The position numbers were made by a program, and so were the translations under genes. The notes beneath the pieces were generated by a model that did not search any database, was not told where the DNA came from, and worked only from the letters and a program-made list of their open reading frames with translations. Below are positions 17,451-26,788 of a stretch of DNA of 64,000 nt, piece after piece (positions within the stretch are counted from its first letter, which is position 1; each line of letters opens with the position of its first letter). Origin of the DNA: Halomonas sp. BDJS001. GTDB taxonomy: Bacteria; Pseudomonadota; Gammaproteobacteria; Pseudomonadales; Halomonadaceae. The stretch is from positions 4,216,001-4,280,000 of the forward strand of contig NZ_CP110535.1 in assembly GCF_026104355.1 (NCBI RefSeq), in the 5' to 3' direction.

Positions 17451-20400
17451 CTAAAAGTCAGCTGGCCGTGATATCCATAGCCGGTAAAGCGCTGGGGTAA
17501 AGAAAAACGACACTAACGTCGCTAAGAGTAGTCCAAAACCAACCGTTTGCGCGAATGGTGGCCATAGTCCGCCGGAAGCCACCATCAGCGGTATTAAGCC
17601 TGCAAAGGTGGTGATCGTGGTCGAAACGATATGCCGGCTGGTGGGGCCACTGATCACCGCCAGCATGGCATCGATATCGCCTCGGCGGGCGGCTTCATCG
17701 TCATCCAAGGCGGCAATAATGATGATGGTGGCGTTAATCGCCACCCCCACCAGCCCCATGATGCCGACGATAATCACAAAGCCAAACGCATGCCCGCTTA
17801 GCAGCAGTGCCACAATGCCCATACCCATCGCCTGGGCGCCGGCAATAAATACGATGGCGGCACGGCGGAAGGAGTTAAATGCCAATACCACAGTGGCCAC
17901 CATGGCGATGACCAGCAGCACCACCGAGGCAAGTAACTGGCCCACGGCTTCATCTCGCTCGGCGGCTTCACCACCGGTTTCGATACGGTAACCTGAAGGC
18001 AATTGAAACGCCCCGGACGCCAACGCCGCCTGAAGTTTGTCATCCAACTGGGCCATTGAGACCGCTGGCAGCGCATCAGCCACCAGGTAGCCTTGTACCA
18101 ACTGTACCCGTTCCGCGTTACGGCGGGTAATCACGCTCCAGGCTGGGGTAAGCGATACCTCTGCCACCGCTGTCAGTGGCAGGCCCTCAGCCACCTGATC
18201 GCTCACCAGGCGTAGCGCCGCCAGCTGTTCAGCGCTCGTGCGCCAAGCATCAGCGTAGCGCACCCGTACGGGTAGTTGCTGTGTGTCTTCCAGCAGCATG
18301 CCTGCTGGTTGGCCCGAGAGCGCGGCCCCCACCTGCTCCGCTAACTGCTGCGGTGTTAGCCCCACATCACTCAGTGCCGTATGGTCGATATCCAGGGTTA
18401 ACCTGGGCAAATCACGCTGCATGCCAGCGCGTACATGAGTCACCTGAGGCAGTTGATGCATTAGGGCCGCTAACTCAAGTCCCAGCGAAGAGAGCACTTC
18501 TAGATCATCACCATAGACACGTAGTTCAATGGGGGCTTTAAACGGCGGCCCCTGCTCATACTTGCGTACTACGCTTTGGGCCTGGGGGAAGCGCTGATCA
18601 AGCGCCTGCTGTAAGGCGGGCACCCGTTGGTTAGTGATTTGTAAAGACACCGTATCCACCACTAAGTGCAGAAATGCCGGGTTATTATCCTCATTGGTAA
18701 GCACGTTGTAGTACATCATTGGCGCGCTTTCACCAACAAACGCCGAGACGCGGGTGATGCCTGGCAGCTCACGAACCATCGCCTCGATCTCATGGGCCAG
18801 GGCTTCGCTGTTGGCCATACTGCTGGCAGGGGGCAGGCGCACCTCGATGTGAAACTGGTCGCGGTCGGCGGGTGGGAAGAACGCTACGTCCAGGGTGGGC
18901 ATCAACGCCATGCCGCCCACCGGCACACATAGGGTGATGATCATCGCAGCCCAGGGGTGACGCAGCGCGCTGCGTACCGTTCGGCGGAAGCCGCGCTTGA
19001 GCATCCCACTGACACCGTTATTTCGAGGCGTTGGAGGTTTATCAGCGACCCTGGCTAACAGCATGGGTGACAGCGCGGGCACCAGCAGCAGCGAGACCAG
19101 ATAGGAGCTTACCAACGCCACCATCACCGCCATGGCCAGGGGCCCCACAAACTCCCCAGCGGGCCCCGGCATCAGCACGATCGGCATAAACGCCAGAATG
19201 GTGGTCAAGGTGCTGGCCAGCAGCGGCACCGCTAAGTGGCGCAGCGTGTCCCGGGTAGCAGCAAGCGCTGAATCGCCTTTCAAAAAGCGCTCGCGCAGGG
19301 CGTTGGTCATCACAATAGCGTTATCGACCATCAGCCCCAGCGCCACGATAATACCGGTAATGCTCATCTGGTGAATATCGATACCCAGCGGCCTGAAGAG
19401 CGCCAGAGTGAGCAGGGCCGTGGCGGGAATCGCCAACCCCACCGTCACCGCCGAGCGCCAGCCCATGGTGAGGAACAGGATCGCCACCACCAGCACCAGC
19501 CCCATCAACAGGCTGCCTGCCACGTCACTTAAGCGCTGGTTGGTGTAACTGGCCTGCTCAAAAACCTCTTCAACCGCGATACCGACAGGCAACCCATCGG
19601 CAAATACTGCCAACTGCTCTTGTGCTTTTTCCACCCAGCTATCAATACGCTGGCCGGGTGCCATACGTGCACCCACAAACACCGCACGTTCGCCGTTTAT
19701 CAGTGCCACCGCGGCGGGCGGGTCTTGCACGCCGCGGCGTAGCTCAGCCAACTCGCCAAGCCTGACGGTTTGCCCCTGACGAGTCGCCACTTCTATTTCG
19801 CGTAGCCTGTCGAGCGCATCGAACTCCCCGCTTAGCCCTACCGTTAGCCGGTGGCCATCGGTGATCACTTCACCTGCGGTACGTCGGCCATCGCTTGCCT
19901 CAATGGTGGCCGCTAACTGCCCAACGGAGAGCCCCAAGGCGTTCAGCTCAAGCGGATCAACCTTTACTTCTACCTGCTCCCCCGCCATGCCGAAGCGGTG
20001 GGTATACTCCGTGCCCGGGACGTTTCGAAACGCTGCTTCCAAGCGTTCAGCGTAGCGCTCCATCAGCTGGGGGTTGGGTGGGGAGTCCAGTGTCCAGCGC
20101 AGTGCGGCCACAATGCTAAATGCGTAGCCCCGATCATCCAGCAGCTCCGGCGTTTGCACGCCGTCAGGCAGTGTAGGGGCGACATCGGCCAGCTTGTCGC
20201 GCACGCGACTCCACACCGGCGTGACGTTGGTCACAGCATCCTCAAGCTCAAGGCTAATCACTGCAATGCCCTGGCGTGAGGTGGATTCCAGCACGTTAAT
20301 CTCAGCGATAGTGCGTAGTTCATCCTCAATGGGTCGCGCCACCAAGGCTTCGACCTGCTCGGGGGTGGCGCCAGGGAAAGGCGCGAGAACAGTGGCCATG

Positions 20401-20525
20401 CGGGCTACCAAGTGAGGATCCTCCGCACGTGGCAACGTTTGAATAGCCGACAGCCCGGCAACCACGAGAAGGCCCAGGGCTAGCGCTAACAGTCGCCGGT
20501 TAAATAACCACTCAAGGCGCGTCAT
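17451..20525 (-). CDS. RND efflux pump inner-membrane transporter, AcrB/MexB superfamily
   Basis: A 1024-residue, 12-helix proton-driven exporter with two large periplasmic loops. Landmarks are LPRAEDPHLVARMATVLAPFPGATPEQVE near the N-terminus, the helix 4 sequence GIIVALGLMVDNAIVMTNALRERF (Asn where many pumps have Asp-Asp), and GEFVGPLAMAVMVALVSS. It belongs to the HAE-1-like group that often exports organic compounds. I chose the ATG at 20525, preceded by GAGGAAG, over a GTG at 20540. It overlaps the adaptor gene by 14 bases. An outer-membrane channel gene is not seen here, so a shared TolC is assumed. Confidence 0.9.
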   Translation of the reverse strand: MTRLEWLFNRRLLALALGLLVVAGLSAIQTLPRAEDPHLVARMATVLAPFPGATPEQVEALVARPIEDELRTIAEINVLESTSRQGIAVISLELEDAVTNVTPVWSRVRDKLADVAPTLPDGVQTPELLDDRGYAFSIVAALRWTLDSPPNPQLMERYAERLEAAFRNVPGTEYTHRFGMAGEQVEVKVDPLELNALGLSVGQLAATIEASDGRRTAGEVITDGHRLTVGLSGEFDALDRLREIEVATRQGQTVRLGELAELRRGVQDPPAAVALINGERAVFVGARMAPGQRIDSWVEKAQEQLAVFADGLPVGIAVEEVFEQASYTNQRLSDVAGSLLMGLVLVVAILFLTMGWRSAVTVGLAIPATALLTLALFRPLGIDIHQMSITGIIVALGLMVDNAIVMTNALRERFLKGDSALAATRDTLRHLAVPLLASTLTTILAFMPIVLMPGPAGEFVGPLAMAVMVALVSSYLVSLLLVPALSPMLLARVADKPPTPRNNGVSGMLKRGFRRTVRSALRHPWAAMIITLCVPVGGMALMPTLDVAFFPPADRDQFHIEVRLPPASSMANSEALAHEIEAMVRELPGITRVSAFVGESAPMMYYNVLTNEDNNPAFLHLVVDTVSLQITNQRVPALQQALDQRFPQAQSVVRKYEQGPPFKAPIELRVYGDDLEVLSSLGLELAALMHQLPQVTHVRAGMQRDLPRLTLDIDHTALSDVGLTPQQLAEQVGAALSGQPAGMLLEDTQQLPVRVRYADAWRTSAEQLAALRLVSDQVAEGLPLTAVAEVSLTPAWSVITRRNAERVQLVQGYLVADALPAVSMAQLDDKLQAALASGAFQLPSGYRIETGGEAAERDEAVGQLLASVVLLVIAMVATVVLAFNSFRRAAIVFIAGAQAMGMGIVALLLSGHAFGFVIIVGIMGLVGVAINATIIIIAALDDDEAARRGDIDAMLAVISGPTSRHIVSTTITTFAGLIPLMVASGGLWPPFAQTVGFGLLLATLVSFFFTPALYRLWISRPADF

Positions 20526-21672
20526 GGGCCACTTCCTCACTGAGCGTGACCTGCTGACCTGGCGTTACACGGTGGGTGCCACTGGTAATCAGCCGCATGC
20601 CCGGCGCCAGCGTGCCGCGCACAAAGGCTTGGTCGCCTTCACTATGCAGCAGTTCCACGCTGGCCTGGGCCACACGGTAGTGATCGTTCTCTAACGACTC
20701 GGCCACCAATACGTTCCACAGGCCACGGTCGGCGGCTTGCAGGGCATCCAACGGCACCCAGTAGCCGCTTGCGGGCTCCGTGATGGAATTACGCAGTTCT
20801 GCCAGATCGCCGGGCACGGCGTAGTCTGGGGCTTCCAGCGCTACCACCAGCGTCTGGGTGCGGCTGTCGCTATCAACCTGGGGGAGCCGGGCACGCACCA
20901 CCCCGTTGACCTCCTCGCCGTTGACGTTCAGCGCAACGGCTTCGCCTGGGGTAAAGGTCGCGGCCAGTGCGGCAGGTAGGCCAAGATGCGCTTCTAACTG
21001 CTCGATATCGATAAGATCGAAAGCGGTCGTGCCGCTACTCACCAGGCTACCGACACTGACGTGGCGCTCAATCACTCGTCCGGCAAAGGGCGCTTTCAAC
21101 GTACTGTCATCCAAATCGGCGGTAAGGCTATCGCGCTCGGCTGCCAGCGCCGCCAGGCGAGCCTGGAGGGTCAGTCGATCTGTCCGGGCCTGATCCAGCG
21201 CCGTGCGGCTGGCAAAGTTATTCTGGTTGAGCTGCGCTTCACGCTCCTCTTGGCGCTGAGCCAGGGCGAGGCTGGCACGAGCCTCATCACTGCGCGCTGC
21301 TACCTCCGCTAAGCGGCTTTCCAAGCGGCGGGTATCCAGCGTGGCAAGCACATCCCCCTGTTCCACTGCATCACCTCTGTCTGCCGACACAGTACTGACC
21401 CGCCCCGCGGGTTCGAACGCCAGCGATACCGACTGGCGCGCCAGCACACGACCGGTTAAACGCACATCGCGCTGCAGCTGCTCGGCTTGCTCCAGGGCCA
21501 CTGTCACCACTTGTAGCAGGGCATTATCAGCGCCTTGCTGGCGGGCCTGCTGAGCACTGCTGTGCTGACTGGATAGAAAAGACACCGCCGCCAGTGTGGC
21601 ACCTACCATCAACAGCGCCGCCAGCATGCCGCGAAACCGGTGGTTCCAGGAAGTTTTTAGAGAGGTGCCCAT
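20512..21672 (-). CDS. RND efflux periplasmic adaptor (membrane fusion protein)
   Basis: A 386-residue adaptor with an N-terminal signal-anchor (GMLAALLMVGATLAAVSFL). The split lipoyl domain shows GRVSTVSADRGDAVEQGDVLATLDTRRLESRL and LKAPFAGRVIERHVSVGSLVSSG. An alpha-hairpin of about 70 residues lies between the halves, and beta-barrel segments follow. It links the RND pump to the outer membrane channel. I chose the ATG at 21672, preceded by GAGG, instead of 21732, since the longer frame would run through both regulator sites. It is the first gene of the pump operon. Confidence 0.88.
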   Translation of the reverse strand: MGTSLKTSWNHRFRGMLAALLMVGATLAAVSFLSSQHSSAQQARQQGADNALLQVVTVALEQAEQLQRDVRLTGRVLARQSVSLAFEPAGRVSTVSADRGDAVEQGDVLATLDTRRLESRLAEVAARSDEARASLALAQRQEEREAQLNQNNFASRTALDQARTDRLTLQARLAALAAERDSLTADLDDSTLKAPFAGRVIERHVSVGSLVSSGTTAFDLIDIEQLEAHLGLPAALAATFTPGEAVALNVNGEEVNGVVRARLPQVDSDSRTQTLVVALEAPDYAVPGDLAELRNSITEPASGYWVPLDALQAADRGLWNVLVAESLENDHYRVAQASVELLHSEGDQAFVRGTLAPGMRLITSGTHRVTPGQQVTLSEEVAHDAP

Positions 21673-21696
21673 GTTGGCCTCGAAATGGTTTATTCT

Positions 21697-21712
21697 TGAA
21701 CGATACCGTTCA
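21697..21712. promoter_or_regulatory. Probable TetR operator 1
   Basis: A perfect 16-bp inverted repeat, TGAACG-ATAC-CGTTCA, in the divergent promoter region between the pump operon and the TetR gene. It overlaps a possible -10 element (TATAGT on the minus strand, 21717-21712) for the pump operon. Confidence 0.7.
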
Positions 21713-21722
21713 CTATAATATT

Positions 21723-21738
21723 TGTACGCCAACGTTCA
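21723..21738. promoter_or_regulatory. Probable TetR operator 2
   Basis: A second 16-bp site of the same form, TGTACG-CCAA-CGTTCA, with one mismatch between arms. It is centred 26 bp from operator 1 and overlaps a minus-strand TTGAAC box that lies 16 bases upstream of TATAGT. Occupation of both sites would block transcription of the pump genes. Confidence 0.65.
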
Positions 21739-21773
21739 ATATTTATTTACCCAATGGGCATGGATTGCACCGG

Positions 21774-22424
21774 ATGACAGAGCCACTACATACACCGCCT
21801 GAACCAAAGCGCCGCGCTGGCCGACCCAAGGATATGGTTAAACGAGATGCCATGATGGATGCGGCTGCGTGTCTGTTTTTTCGCTACGGCTTAGAGGGGG
21901 TAACCATGGAAGCCGTTGCTCGGGAAGCGGGGGTTTCCAAAGTCACAGTCTACGGCCACTTTGTGACCAAAGAGGCACTGTTTGGCAGTGTGATCCGGCG
22001 CGAAACGGAAACCATCCGCAGGGGATTAGATAAGCTGCCCGATACCCACGAGGGGGTTCGCCAATCACTGATCGACGTCGGCGTGAGCTTAGTGCACTTT
22101 TTGTTGGAGCCCCATGTATTGGCAGTTGAGCGGGTGATGAATACCCAGGGAGAGCAGCACCCTGAGCTGCTACAGGCTTTTTTTGAGGCAGGCCCTTGGG
22201 CCACTAAGCAGTGGCTGCAGGAGAAATTGGAGGGACTAGCCCAGACCGGGCATTTAACGCTTGGCGTACCCACACTTGCCGCCAACCACCTGTGCAGCAT
22301 GTGGCAAGGCATGCTGGTCACAGAAGTCCGCATGGGCGTTCGCCACCTCCCCAGCGATGAAGAGCTTCATCACCAGGTCAGTAGCGCCGTGGATGTGTTT
22401 TTGGCGGCGTATGGAAATGCATAG
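21774..22424 (+). CDS. TetR-family transcriptional regulator of the RND pump
   Basis: A 216-residue repressor. After a basic tail (PKRRAGRPKD) comes the TetR DNA-binding domain: MMDAAACLFFRYGLEGVTMEAVAREAGVSKVTVYGHFVTKEALF, with the recognition helix at VSKVTVYGHF. The C-terminal region resembles the AefR/TetR_C_7-like group, with a conserved EPHVLAVERVMNTQGEQHPEL stretch. It is divergent from the adaptor-pump operon with two matching 16-bp palindromes between them, so repression of the pump and of itself is very likely. The start is the first ATG in frame after the operators. Confidence 0.88.
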   Translation: MTEPLHTPPEPKRRAGRPKDMVKRDAMMDAAACLFFRYGLEGVTMEAVAREAGVSKVTVYGHFVTKEALFGSVIRRETETIRRGLDKLPDTHEGVRQSLIDVGVSLVHFLLEPHVLAVERVMNTQGEQHPELLQAFFEAGPWATKQWLQEKLEGLAQTGHLTLGVPTLAANHLCSMWQGMLVTEVRMGVRHLPSDEELHHQVSSAVDVFLAAYGNA

Positions 22425-22459
22425 ACCAAACACAGCCCATTGAAAAATCACGATCTGTT

Positions 22460-23332
22460 TTAACGCCGTTCTAGCACACCGATTAGCGCCGGTATTGGCA
22501 GGTTTTGATCCTCTACCGATTCATATAAGTTGCGGACGGCTTCAGCGATACCTCCCTCTACGGCGAGATCTTCGGTCATCGTATGGTAGTAACCCAGGTC
22601 TTTGCTGGCATTGGCAACGCTAAACTTAAAGCCTGAAGGATCATTATCGGCGATATAGGGGCGCAGTCGTTCAAGTACAACGCCACCTCCGCCTCCAGCC
22701 CCTAATACCTCCAGCAATGCGCTATCGCTAATACCCGCTTTACGAGATGCCGCTGTAGCTTCGGCCAATACTGCCGAAAATCCCAAAGAAACAAAGTTAT
22801 GCAGCAGTTTAAGGGTATGCCCTGCGCCTACCTCGCCCGCATGGGCAATGTTTTCGGCAAAGCCTTCCAATAGTGGCAGCGTTTCATCAAACAGCGCCTT
22901 CGGCGCGCCGACGATCAAGTTGAGCCGCCCTTCCGCCGCCTCTTTTGGGGTGCGCGTCATGGCCGCATCCATAAAGCGCCCGCCCGCCTCTGCGACTCTG
23001 GCAGCGACGTTTTCTGTTGAACTGGGCAAGGCGGTGGAGCAATCCACCACGATACTACCGGGCGTTATCCCTTCCAAAACGCCGTTAGGTTCAAATAGCA
23101 CCGCTTCTACTTGGGGTGAGCCGGTCACGCACAGAATCACCACCTCAGCGCTCTGTGCTACCTCTCGGCCTGAATTCAACGCGGTAGCACCGGCGGCCAG
23201 CAGGTCATCTACGGGCTGATTGCCCGAGTGATTGAGAAAGCTGACTTGGTGGCCTGCGCGCAGCAGACTGCTGGCAATCCCATGGCCCATAAGGCCTACG
23301 CCGACGATGCCTACCTGGCGAGATGTTGTCAT
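22460..23332 (-). CDS. 3-hydroxyisobutyrate dehydrogenase-family NAD(P)-dependent oxidoreductase
   Basis: A 290-residue beta-hydroxyacid dehydrogenase. The Rossmann start is VGIVGVGLMGHGIASSLLRAGH, DAAMTRTPKEAAEG replaces the usual SGG substrate loop, and the catalytic Lys lies in GAGHTLKLLHNF. Known relatives are HIBADH, GarR (tartronate semialdehyde reductase) and LtnD. It is the last gene of the tetronate operon. The loop differs from LtnD in the same operon, so a different acid or semialdehyde is expected. GGAG lies 8 bases before the ATG at 23332; an ATG at 23338 is too close to it. Confidence 0.8.
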   Translation of the reverse strand: MTTSRQVGIVGVGLMGHGIASSLLRAGHQVSFLNHSGNQPVDDLLAAGATALNSGREVAQSAEVVILCVTGSPQVEAVLFEPNGVLEGITPGSIVVDCSTALPSSTENVAARVAEAGGRFMDAAMTRTPKEAAEGRLNLIVGAPKALFDETLPLLEGFAENIAHAGEVGAGHTLKLLHNFVSLGFSAVLAEATAASRKAGISDSALLEVLGAGGGGGVVLERLRPYIADNDPSGFKFSVANASKDLGYYHTMTEDLAVEGGIAEAVRNLYESVEDQNLPIPALIGVLERR

Positions 23333-23355
23333 TGTCATTGCTCCATTAATGGTGA

Positions 23356-24816
23356 TTAGTCGTGCTTGATAGCAACCGTCTTAATTCGGGTATAGCTACG
23401 CAGACCTTCAAAGCCTTTCTCTCGGCCATGGCCGGAACGACCAACGCCACCAAATGGTAGCTCTACACCACCGGCGGCGCCGTAGTTATTGATGAATACC
23501 TGACCGCTGCGAATCCCTTTGGCCAAACGGAGCTGGCGACCACCATCCCGCGTCCAAATACCGGCACATAGGCCAAAATCGGTAGCGTTGGCCAGCGCCA
23601 GGGCTTCGGCTTCATCCTCAAACACCTGCACGACCAGCACTGGGCCAAACAACTCTTCTTGAAGCACTGCATGCCCCACGGGAATATCGGTAAGTAGTTG
23701 AGGCACTACGAAGTGGCCGCCGCTTGGCGCGCTTGCCGCTAACTGGCCTTTTGCCGCCACGCGAATACCGTCGGCTACGGCGGCCGCCAAGCGCGCTTCC
23801 AGCTTGGCTTTTTGACGCGCATTGATCAGTGGGCCACAGTCAGCGTCCGCTTCGCCGGCATCGCAGCGCAGGGCAGCGAAGCGCTCGCTGAGGTTAGCAA
23901 CCACGCGCTCAGCGATCTCGTGCTGCACCAGCAAACGGCTGCCTGCGGAGCAGGTCTGCCCGGCATTCTGAATAATGCCACGCACCACCGCAGGGAGCGC
24001 GGCATCAAGATCCGCATCGGAAAACACTAATTGGGGAGACTTACCGCCAAGTTCCAGGGTGACCGGCACATGGTGCTGCGCGGCCGCCTTAGCGACATGG
24101 GTGCCGGTCTCTGGCGAGCCGGTAAAGGAGAGATGATCAATGTTTGGGTGGGCAGCAAGAGCAGCGCCCGCTTCAGCACCAAGCCCTGGCACCACGTTGA
24201 GTGCACCCGCCGGGAGGCCATGATCCACTGCCAGTTGCGCTAAACGCAGTACGCTTAAACAGGCATCCTCTGCGGGCTTGAGCACAACGGTGTTACCCGC
24301 AGCCAGCGCCGCGGCCACACAGCGCCCGAAGATTTGCGATGGGTAGTTCCAGGGAATAATTTGCGCACACACGCCGTAGGGCTCACGCAGGGTCATCACC
24401 GCGAAGTCGGTCTCAAAGGGGATGGTTTCACCGTGAAGCTTATCCGCCGCCCCTCCATAGAAACGGAAGTAGCGTGCGCAGGCACCAATATCACCTCTGG
24501 CTTGAGTCATGGGCTTCCCGGTATCAGCACACTCAAGCTGTGCCAGTTGCTCGTGATGCGCCTCGATAATATTTGCAAAGCGTAGCAACCATTCGCTGCG
24601 CTGCCGGGCAGACCAGCTCGCCCACTCGCCCAATTGGCCGGAAAACGCCTGGTGTGCCGACTCAACGGCTGCCTTTACATCACCCTCCTGGCTACGTGCT
24701 ATACGTGCCAAAGGCTCACACGAAGCGGGTGCTTCTACTTGTAGGGTAGTGGCCGTATCAACCCACTTACCACCAATCAGCGCCTGCTGAGGCGGTAACA
24801 CTAATGCATCTTGCAT
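23356..24816 (-). CDS. NAD(P)-dependent aldehyde dehydrogenase
   Basis: A 486-residue ALDH superfamily enzyme. Key elements are IIPWNYPSQIF, LKPAEDACLS, SFTGSPETG for cofactor binding, the general base Glu in LELGGKSPQLVF, the nucleophile Cys in QNAGQTCSAGSRLL and EELFGPVLVVQVF. It is closest in style to betaine-aldehyde or gamma-aminobutyraldehyde dehydrogenases. Within the tetronate operon it may oxidise a sugar aldehyde (for example a tetrose) to the acid that enters the pathway; this is an inference. AAGGAG precedes the start. Confidence 0.85.
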   Translation of the reverse strand: MQDALVLPPQQALIGGKWVDTATTLQVEAPASCEPLARIARSQEGDVKAAVESAHQAFSGQLGEWASWSARQRSEWLLRFANIIEAHHEQLAQLECADTGKPMTQARGDIGACARYFRFYGGAADKLHGETIPFETDFAVMTLREPYGVCAQIIPWNYPSQIFGRCVAAALAAGNTVVLKPAEDACLSVLRLAQLAVDHGLPAGALNVVPGLGAEAGAALAAHPNIDHLSFTGSPETGTHVAKAAAQHHVPVTLELGGKSPQLVFSDADLDAALPAVVRGIIQNAGQTCSAGSRLLVQHEIAERVVANLSERFAALRCDAGEADADCGPLINARQKAKLEARLAAAVADGIRVAAKGQLAASAPSGGHFVVPQLLTDIPVGHAVLQEELFGPVLVVQVFEDEAEALALANATDFGLCAGIWTRDGGRQLRLAKGIRSGQVFINNYGAAGGVELPFGGVGRSGHGREKGFEGLRSYTRIKTVAIKHD

Positions 24817-24879
24817 ATCGCACTCCTTTAATTGTCATTGTTCGGGTAATGCTAAAAAGCGACAGAATTCAGTAAAAAA

Positions 24880-26157
24880 TTAACCGTAAAAAGCAGTCAC
24901 CAGCCCCATGGAAATCCACGGCATATAGGTAATCGCCATTAGGCAGGCCAGTACCACCAATACAAATCGCACCAGCCATGGCAGCATTTGGTCGATTGAG
25001 ATTTTGGCGACCGCACAGGCAGCAAACAGGTTTACGCCTAGCGGCGGCGTAATCATGCCAAGCGCCAGATTAACCACCATCACCAGCCCAAAATGGACGG
25101 GGTGGATACCGAACTGCATTGCAATCGGGGTCAAAATCGGCGCCAGCACCAGAATGGCGGCGGAGGTTTCGATAAACATTCCAACAACCAATAGCAGGGC
25201 ATTGACCACCAACAGAAACATCATCGGATCATTAATGGTATTGGTGACCAAGGTGGCGATTTGTGCAGGTAGCCCCGTGCGGCTAAGCAGAAAGCTGAAG
25301 AGCGAGGCCGCAGCAATAATCAACATAACGGCGGCGGTAGAGATCACGCTCTGGCGTAAAATCGGCCACAGGTCATCGACCCTCAGTTCACGGTAGTAGA
25401 AGCTGCCAACGATCAGGGCAAAAAATACCGCCACGGCGGAGGCTTCAGTCGGGGTAAATATCCCGCCATAGATACCACCGATAACGACCACCGGCATCAG
25501 CATCGCCACCCAGGCACGCTTTACCGAGATCATAAAGCCGGTGCTGTCTTTATAGTCGTCCTTGCCGTAACCGCGGACTTTGCAGAACAGGTAGAGAAAG
25601 AGTATCAGCGCGCTGCCAATCAGTATGCCGGGGCCGATACCCGCCAGGAATAGCTGACCGATGGAGGTATCGGTACTCACGCCGTACAGGATCAATGGAA
25701 TGGAGGGCGGGATCAAAACCCCAAGCTCTGCAGAGGAGGCCTGTATGGAGGCGGCCAACGGCTTGGGATAGCCATGCTTTACCATGGCTGGAATCAGGAT
25801 CGCACCAATGGCGAAGGTGGTTGCCACGCTGGAGCCAGACACCGCCGCAAACATCATGCAGGTCAGTACACAGGACATGGCCAGCCCGCCCTGCACGCGG
25901 CCAACGATGGACTTTGCCAGATCCACCAGGCGCTGTGAGATCCCCCCGGCGGCCATCAAATTCCCGGCGAGGATAAAAAACGGGATCGCCATCAGCGGGA
26001 ATTTGTCGATACCGATAAACATCTGCTGGGGCACCAGCAGCAGCGGCAAGCGAGTAAAGAACTCAATGCCGATGATTGACGCCAGAATGATGGAAATCGC
26101 AATCGGCACACCGAAGGTAAATAGAATGATCAACGACAGGCCGATAACCATGTTCAT
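24880..26157 (-). CDS. TRAP transporter large permease (DctM) of the tetronate operon
   Basis: A 425-residue, roughly 12-helix DctM protein. Landmarks are FPLMAIPFFILAGNLMAAGGISQRLVDLAKSIVGR (continuous family region), FAAVSGSSVATTFAIGAILIPAM, ELGVLIPPSIPLILYG and ITPPLGVNLFAACAVAKISI. It moves the substrate with sodium ions. The start overlaps the dctQ stop in an ATGA. The operon context points to erythronate or threonate as the cargo. Confidence 0.92.
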   Translation of the reverse strand: MNMVIGLSLIILFTFGVPIAISIILASIIGIEFFTRLPLLLVPQQMFIGIDKFPLMAIPFFILAGNLMAAGGISQRLVDLAKSIVGRVQGGLAMSCVLTCMMFAAVSGSSVATTFAIGAILIPAMVKHGYPKPLAASIQASSAELGVLIPPSIPLILYGVSTDTSIGQLFLAGIGPGILIGSALILFLYLFCKVRGYGKDDYKDSTGFMISVKRAWVAMLMPVVVIGGIYGGIFTPTEASAVAVFFALIVGSFYYRELRVDDLWPILRQSVISTAAVMLIIAAASLFSFLLSRTGLPAQIATLVTNTINDPMMFLLVVNALLLVVGMFIETSAAILVLAPILTPIAMQFGIHPVHFGLVMVVNLALGMITPPLGVNLFAACAVAKISIDQMLPWLVRFVLVVLACLMAITYMPWISMGLVTAFYG

Positions 26158-26717
26158 GGCTGTACCTCCCGCTCTGATCGCGTAGCACCCTGGGATGCTT
26201 CAGCCTCCGGCACGATCTCGCTATTTTCAGGGCCTACCGTCTCCCGGCCAGTGAGCTGTGCGAGCAGCCTCGCCACCACGGCCACAATGGCAAAGCAGGC
26301 GCCCGTCGGAATCGCCGCATACGCCCACGCCATCGAGATATTCATGCCTGACATGGTTTGATTGCTCACCCGCAGGGTCATTTGAATGCCGTAGTGAATC
26401 AGCACCCCCAATACCAGCAGGCAGCACACCACAATGGCGACTTCCAGTAGTGTCAGTAAACGCGCGGGCACCAGCTTATAAACAACCTCCACCGCCATCA
26501 TGTAGCCACCCCGAAACGTGGCAGCCGCCGCCAGAAATACACACCAAATCATCGCTGCACGAGAGGCCACTTCAGTCCAGGTCGAGGGCGCATTGAAGAC
26601 AAACCGGGTGAGAACCTGATAAAAACTGAGTGTCACCGAGATCGCCAGCATCGCCACTGCAAGCAGCATAGCGAGCCGGGTTAACTGGTGCTCAAAACGA
26701 AGAAAGACTGCTAGCAT
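26154..26717 (-). CDS. TRAP transporter small permease (DctQ) of the tetronate operon
   Basis: A 187-residue four-helix membrane protein. The family region reads FYQVLTRFVFNAPSTWTEVASRAAMIWCVFLAAAATFRGG (seen as one block). The C-terminal 30 residues after the last helix are hydrophilic and acidic, longer than in most DctQ proteins. It forms the permease complex with the gene at 24880. Confidence 0.88.
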   Translation of the reverse strand: MLAVFLRFEHQLTRLAMLLAVAMLAISVTLSFYQVLTRFVFNAPSTWTEVASRAAMIWCVFLAAAATFRGGYMMAVEVVYKLVPARLLTLLEVAIVVCCLLVLGVLIHYGIQMTLRVSNQTMSGMNISMAWAYAAIPTGACFAIVAVVARLLAQLTGRETVGPENSEIVPEAEASQGATRSEREVQP

Positions 26718-26738
26718 AAGAGTTCACCATGCCAAAGC

Positions 26739-26760
26739 GGCCTCCGGGATGTCGGAGGCC
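26739..26760 (-). terminator. Hairpin between dctP and dctQ of the tetronate operon
   Basis: Eight-base arms GGCCTCCG (26739-26746) and CGGAGGCC (26753-26760) close a six-base loop. It lies 28 bases past the dctP stop, as in the other binding-protein operons of this window. A clear T-tract is missing, so stabilisation of the dctP message or partial termination are both possible. Confidence 0.5.
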
Positions 26761-26788
26761 GAGGTGGGGAAGCGCTCGAAAGGGTTAC

